NCBI GenBank assembly: GCA_045587485.1
Contig: JAZNCI010000013.1
Coordinates: forward strand, 1-7,945
Source: SIG440 sp045587485
GTDB lineage: Bacteria > Bacillota > Clostridia > Monoglobales > Monoglobaceae
Direction of reading: 5' to 3'
Length of the DNA stretch: 7,945 nt
Made by a program: the position numbers and the translations under genes. Positions 6,504-7,945 of this stretch are shown here, piece by piece. Position 1 is the stretch's first letter, and each line of letters opens with the position of its first letter. Under the pieces are notes generated by a model. The model was not told where the DNA came from. It searched no databases and was given only the letters and a program-made list of their open reading frames with translations.

Positions 6504-6755
6504 TTACTTCTTAACGGTTAGAATACTCCTGTTTTTGAGGTTGGCTGCATAGTTTTTTGCATCGGTCTCATTGCGGAACACAGTACCGTCGGAAGCGACA
6601 AATGCCTGTGCAAGTCCGTGCTCCTTGATGGCAGCCTTACCTACCTTTTCCAGCACACTGCCACCGTCTTTTTTCTCGGTTGCAGTCTTCTCGGTTTTCT
6701 TTTCACTTTCTGCTGCGGGGACAACCTCAGCAGGGGTTTCATCTTTCTTTGCCAT
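6504..6755 (-). CDS. Small protein of unknown function, charged N-terminus with a C-terminal SDG domain
   Basis: An 83-residue protein. Residues 1-32 are a lysine/glutamate/alanine/threonine-rich disordered stretch. Residues 46-83 form a compact module (HGLAQAFVASDGTVFRNETD, then AKNYAANLKNRSILTVKK): a short strand, a VASDGTVF turn and a helix. Similar modules occur in small proteins of Bacteroidota phages as I recall, but I cannot assign a function. Its ATG overlaps the spanin stop (TAATG), and the sheath ATG follows by five bases, so it is co-translated between lysis and tail genes. A minor structural or head-tail role is possible by position only. Confidence 0.7.
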   Translation of the reverse strand: MAKKDETPAEVVPAAESEKKTEKTATEKKDGGSVLEKVGKAAIKEHGLAQAFVASDGTVFRNETDAKNYAANLKNRSILTVKK

Positions 6756-7291
6756 TATTTCAAGAATTTAATTAGTTTATATGTTGCCCAAAGGGCGATA
6801 ATTAGCACCGGGATTAGCAGTATATACATTATGCGCTGTTTGAGAATATCCCACCACGAGGCTTTTTCTTCAACCTCTACGGTAGTGGCGGTTTCTTCAA
6901 CACTCTTGTCGATCGTTTCCTCTTTCAGTTCAGTTTCACTTTGCACCTGGCACTGTCTGTTTTCCTGTTTCTTTTCCTCACGCTTCGTTTCCTGACTGAC
7001 GATTGTTTTAACAGGAGGCAGCCCCGTGCTGTCGTTGACCGGTTTGTCCGTATCAAAAAGTATTATGGTGGTTTGCTTTTCTTCCAGACTGCTTAACAGG
7101 CGTTCTGCGTGTTCCTCTATTGCGAGGCGTGCCAAACTGTCAATTTCCGTCTGGATATCCTTATTTATCACGCTGTCCGTCTCGACTCGACTCAACTGCT
7201 TCTGCGATGAGCAGCTCACGAGAAACAGGGCACTTGTCAGCCATAGGGCAAGAGGGAATTTTTTCCACCGCTTTACTGAATTTGTTGACAT
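6755..7291 (-). CDS. Probable unimolecular spanin (lipoprotein with C-terminal membrane anchor)
   Basis: A 178-residue protein expected to fuse inner and outer membranes in the last step of lysis. It starts with a lipoprotein signal peptide: basic MSTNSVKRWKK, hydrophobic FPLALWLTSALF, lipobox LVSC with the lipidated Cys at 27. No acidic surface-export signal follows (SSQKQLSR). The middle (about 30-145) is hydrophilic and charge-rich (IDSLARLAIEEHAERLLSSLEEK; then VNDSTGLPPVK and long KREEKK/EE stretches). A transmembrane helix lies at 154-174 (IMYILLIPVLIIALWATYKL) with a basic cytoplasmic tail. Lipid anchor at one end and membrane helix at the other is the phage T1 gp11 layout. ATG 7291 is preferred, because upstream starts in frame include only a TTG at 7333, which would place 14 polar residues before the signal. 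The first 131 bases overlap the preceding gene in another frame. It could also be an outer-membrane spanin partner of that gene. Confidence 0.75.
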   Translation of the reverse strand: MSTNSVKRWKKFPLALWLTSALFLVSCSSQKQLSRVETDSVINKDIQTEIDSLARLAIEEHAERLLSSLEEKQTTIILFDTDKPVNDSTGLPPVKTIVSQETKREEKKQENRQCQVQSETELKEETIDKSVEETATTVEVEEKASWWDILKQRIMYILLIPVLIIALWATYKLIKFLK

Positions 7292-7544
7292 CTCTACGCA
7301 ATGATTGTATTTCGGTTTTGAGTGGTTTAACAATATTCTCCATCAGTATCTGACTTGCTTCACGCACATTGTCCAGCTCACTCTTTTTTACCGCAGATAG
7401 TTTTTCTTCCATCTCGGCACGCAGTTTGCCGATCTCAATGTCGTATTTCTGCCGCAGTATCTTACTGTTTACCCAAGCACCCAGCGGGGCGGATATGGCT
7501 GCGACAATCGCTGACACTATTATGGTTGTTATCTCTCCACTCAT
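7161..7544 (-). CDS. Holin-like or inner-membrane spanin-like lysis protein
   Basis: A 127-residue protein with an N-terminal membrane segment (ITTIIVSAIVAAISAPLGAWV, about 5-25), then a basic stop (NSKILRQK) and a long coiled-coil (about 30-95: IEIGKLRAEMEEKLSAVKKSELDNV, then LKTEIQSLRRDVNKFSKAVEKI). The C-terminus holds SCPMADKCPVSRELL, a paired CPxxxxCPV motif. It lies just after the amidase and overlaps the spanin by 131 bases. One N-terminal helix plus periplasmic coiled coil resembles lambda Rz (i-spanin), and the +1-frame overlap with a lipoprotein gene also resembles Rz/Rz1. Small proteins here in Bacteroidota phages are usually called holins. The sequence cannot decide. ATG 7544 is preferred over ATG 7548, which is out of frame. 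Confidence 0.62.
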   Translation of the reverse strand: MSGEITTIIVSAIVAAISAPLGAWVNSKILRQKYDIEIGKLRAEMEEKLSAVKKSELDNVREASQILMENIVKPLKTEIQSLRRDVNKFSKAVEKIPSCPMADKCPVSRELLIAEAVESSRDGQRDK

Positions 7545-7551
7545 TCATATT

Positions 7552-7945
7552 TTACTGTTTTATACCGATGCTTTCAAGCCACTGCGGAACATCAAACGAG
7601 GGGCAGGCTTTCGCCGCAAGCTGATAGTGGCCTACAATCTTAACCGTAGGATGCTTGCGGTGAAATTCCAGCACATAGCGTTTCATTGCCTCACGCTGCG
7701 CAGGTGTTCGGGTGTCCTCTGCTATCTTTACATTGTCGGCATCAACACCGCCGGCGTAAACAATGTGCCTGCTTATGCTGTTGTAACCTGCTGCTCCGTT
7801 TGTTATTTCCCAAGGATCCACATTGGCGTCTTCGTTATTGGCGACCAAGCGTTCCACTGTTCCGTCAAGATGGAAAAGGTCTGTGTACCCGACTTGTTTC
7901 CAACCACGACCCACAGGGGGTGCTGAGGTGTGCCACCGCTTAATG
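7552..7945 (-). CDS. N-acetylmuramoyl-L-alanine amidase endolysin (T7 lysozyme / Amidase_2-like), partial
   Basis: The C-terminal 131 codons of a cell-wall amidase that cuts the bond between N-acetylmuramic acid and L-alanine in the peptidoglycan. The frame stays open to the right edge, so the true start and the first zinc-ligand segment (HCSATP in relatives) are outside. Visible: IKRWHTSAPPVGRGWKQVGY (helix and catalytic Tyr, the T7 Tyr46 equivalent), TDLFHLDGTVERL, an NGAAGYNSISRHIVYAGG strand, and IVGHYQLAAKACPSFDV with the His, Lys and Cys that match the T7 zinc-site/catalytic cluster. A GTG at 7914 would give a shorter protein lacking the RWH segment and is not believed to be the start. 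The gene opens the lysis cassette: amidase, holin-like, spanin. No separate cell-wall binding domain follows; the protein ends at IGIKQ. Confidence 0.93.
   Translation of the reverse strand, partial: IKRWHTSAPPVGRGWKQVGYTDLFHLDGTVERLVANNEDANVDPWEITNGAAGYNSISRHIVYAGGVDADNVKIAEDTRTPAQREAMKRYVLEFHRKHPTVKIVGHYQLAAKACPSFDVPQWLESIGIKQ

Noticed and set aside
7292..7333. Longer spanin starting at TTG 7333
   Set aside because: It would add 14 polar residues before a well-formed lipoprotein signal peptide; ATG 7291 gives a standard signal.
7552..7914. Amidase starting at GTG 7914
   Set aside because: The frame stays open upstream and encodes the family's conserved RWH segment, so the gene simply continues past the window edge.
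1..7945. Integrase, transposase, attachment site, CRISPR array, tRNA or anti-phage defence genes
   Set aside because: None seen in either strand; every large ORF is explained by lysis and tail genes.

Overview
The window is a stretch of a Bacteroidales prophage (or phage) of Mu-like, contractile-tailed type. The assignment rests on gene order and family resemblance read from the translations: a DUF2586-type tail sheath, a small tail tube protein, a frameshifted pair of tail assembly chaperones, a TP901-type tape measure protein, a DUF6046-like protein, a gpD/gpP-like tail hub and the start of a gp45/gpV-like spike. Start codons lack convincing Shine-Dalgarno sequences, and the one good promoter candidate has the Bacteroides form (TTG, 21 bases, TAnnTTTG). 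Both point to Bacteroidota. All structural and lysis genes lie on the minus strand, so transcription runs from right to left. Both window edges cut genes.

Right part (7945 to 6755), lysis cassette: an N-acetylmuramoyl-L-alanine amidase (its beginning lies outside the window), then a small protein with one N-terminal membrane segment and a coiled coil (holin-like or inner-membrane-spanin-like). This is followed by a lipoprotein that also carries a C-terminal membrane anchor, the layout of a unimolecular spanin. The last two genes overlap by 131 bases in different frames. Next is an 83-residue protein of unknown role (6755 to 6504).

Middle part (6498 to 4266), tail shaft: sheath, tube, a strong intercistronic hairpin, then the tail chaperone gene. 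Its second half has no usable start of its own. It is reached by a -1 ribosomal frameshift at a textbook A AAA AAC site, two codons before the first frame's stop. This matches lambda G/GT and P2 E/E' logic.

Between the chaperones and the tape measure, a 60-codon ORF on the plus strand (4090 to 4272) encodes a short hydrophobic protein and is preceded by the Bacteroides-type promoter. It fills the only sizeable gap in the operon and looks like a moron, that is, a gene expressed on its own from the prophage.

Left part (4042 to 1), tail tip: tape measure (712 residues), DUF6046-like protein, hub and the N-terminal half of the spike. Three junctions are TAATG stop/start overlaps, implying translational coupling. 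A short duplicated dyad sits between the DUF6046-like gene and the hub gene. No tRNA, rRNA, CRISPR array, insertion sequence, integrase, transposase or attachment site was seen, and no gene-free stretch exceeds 300 bases.
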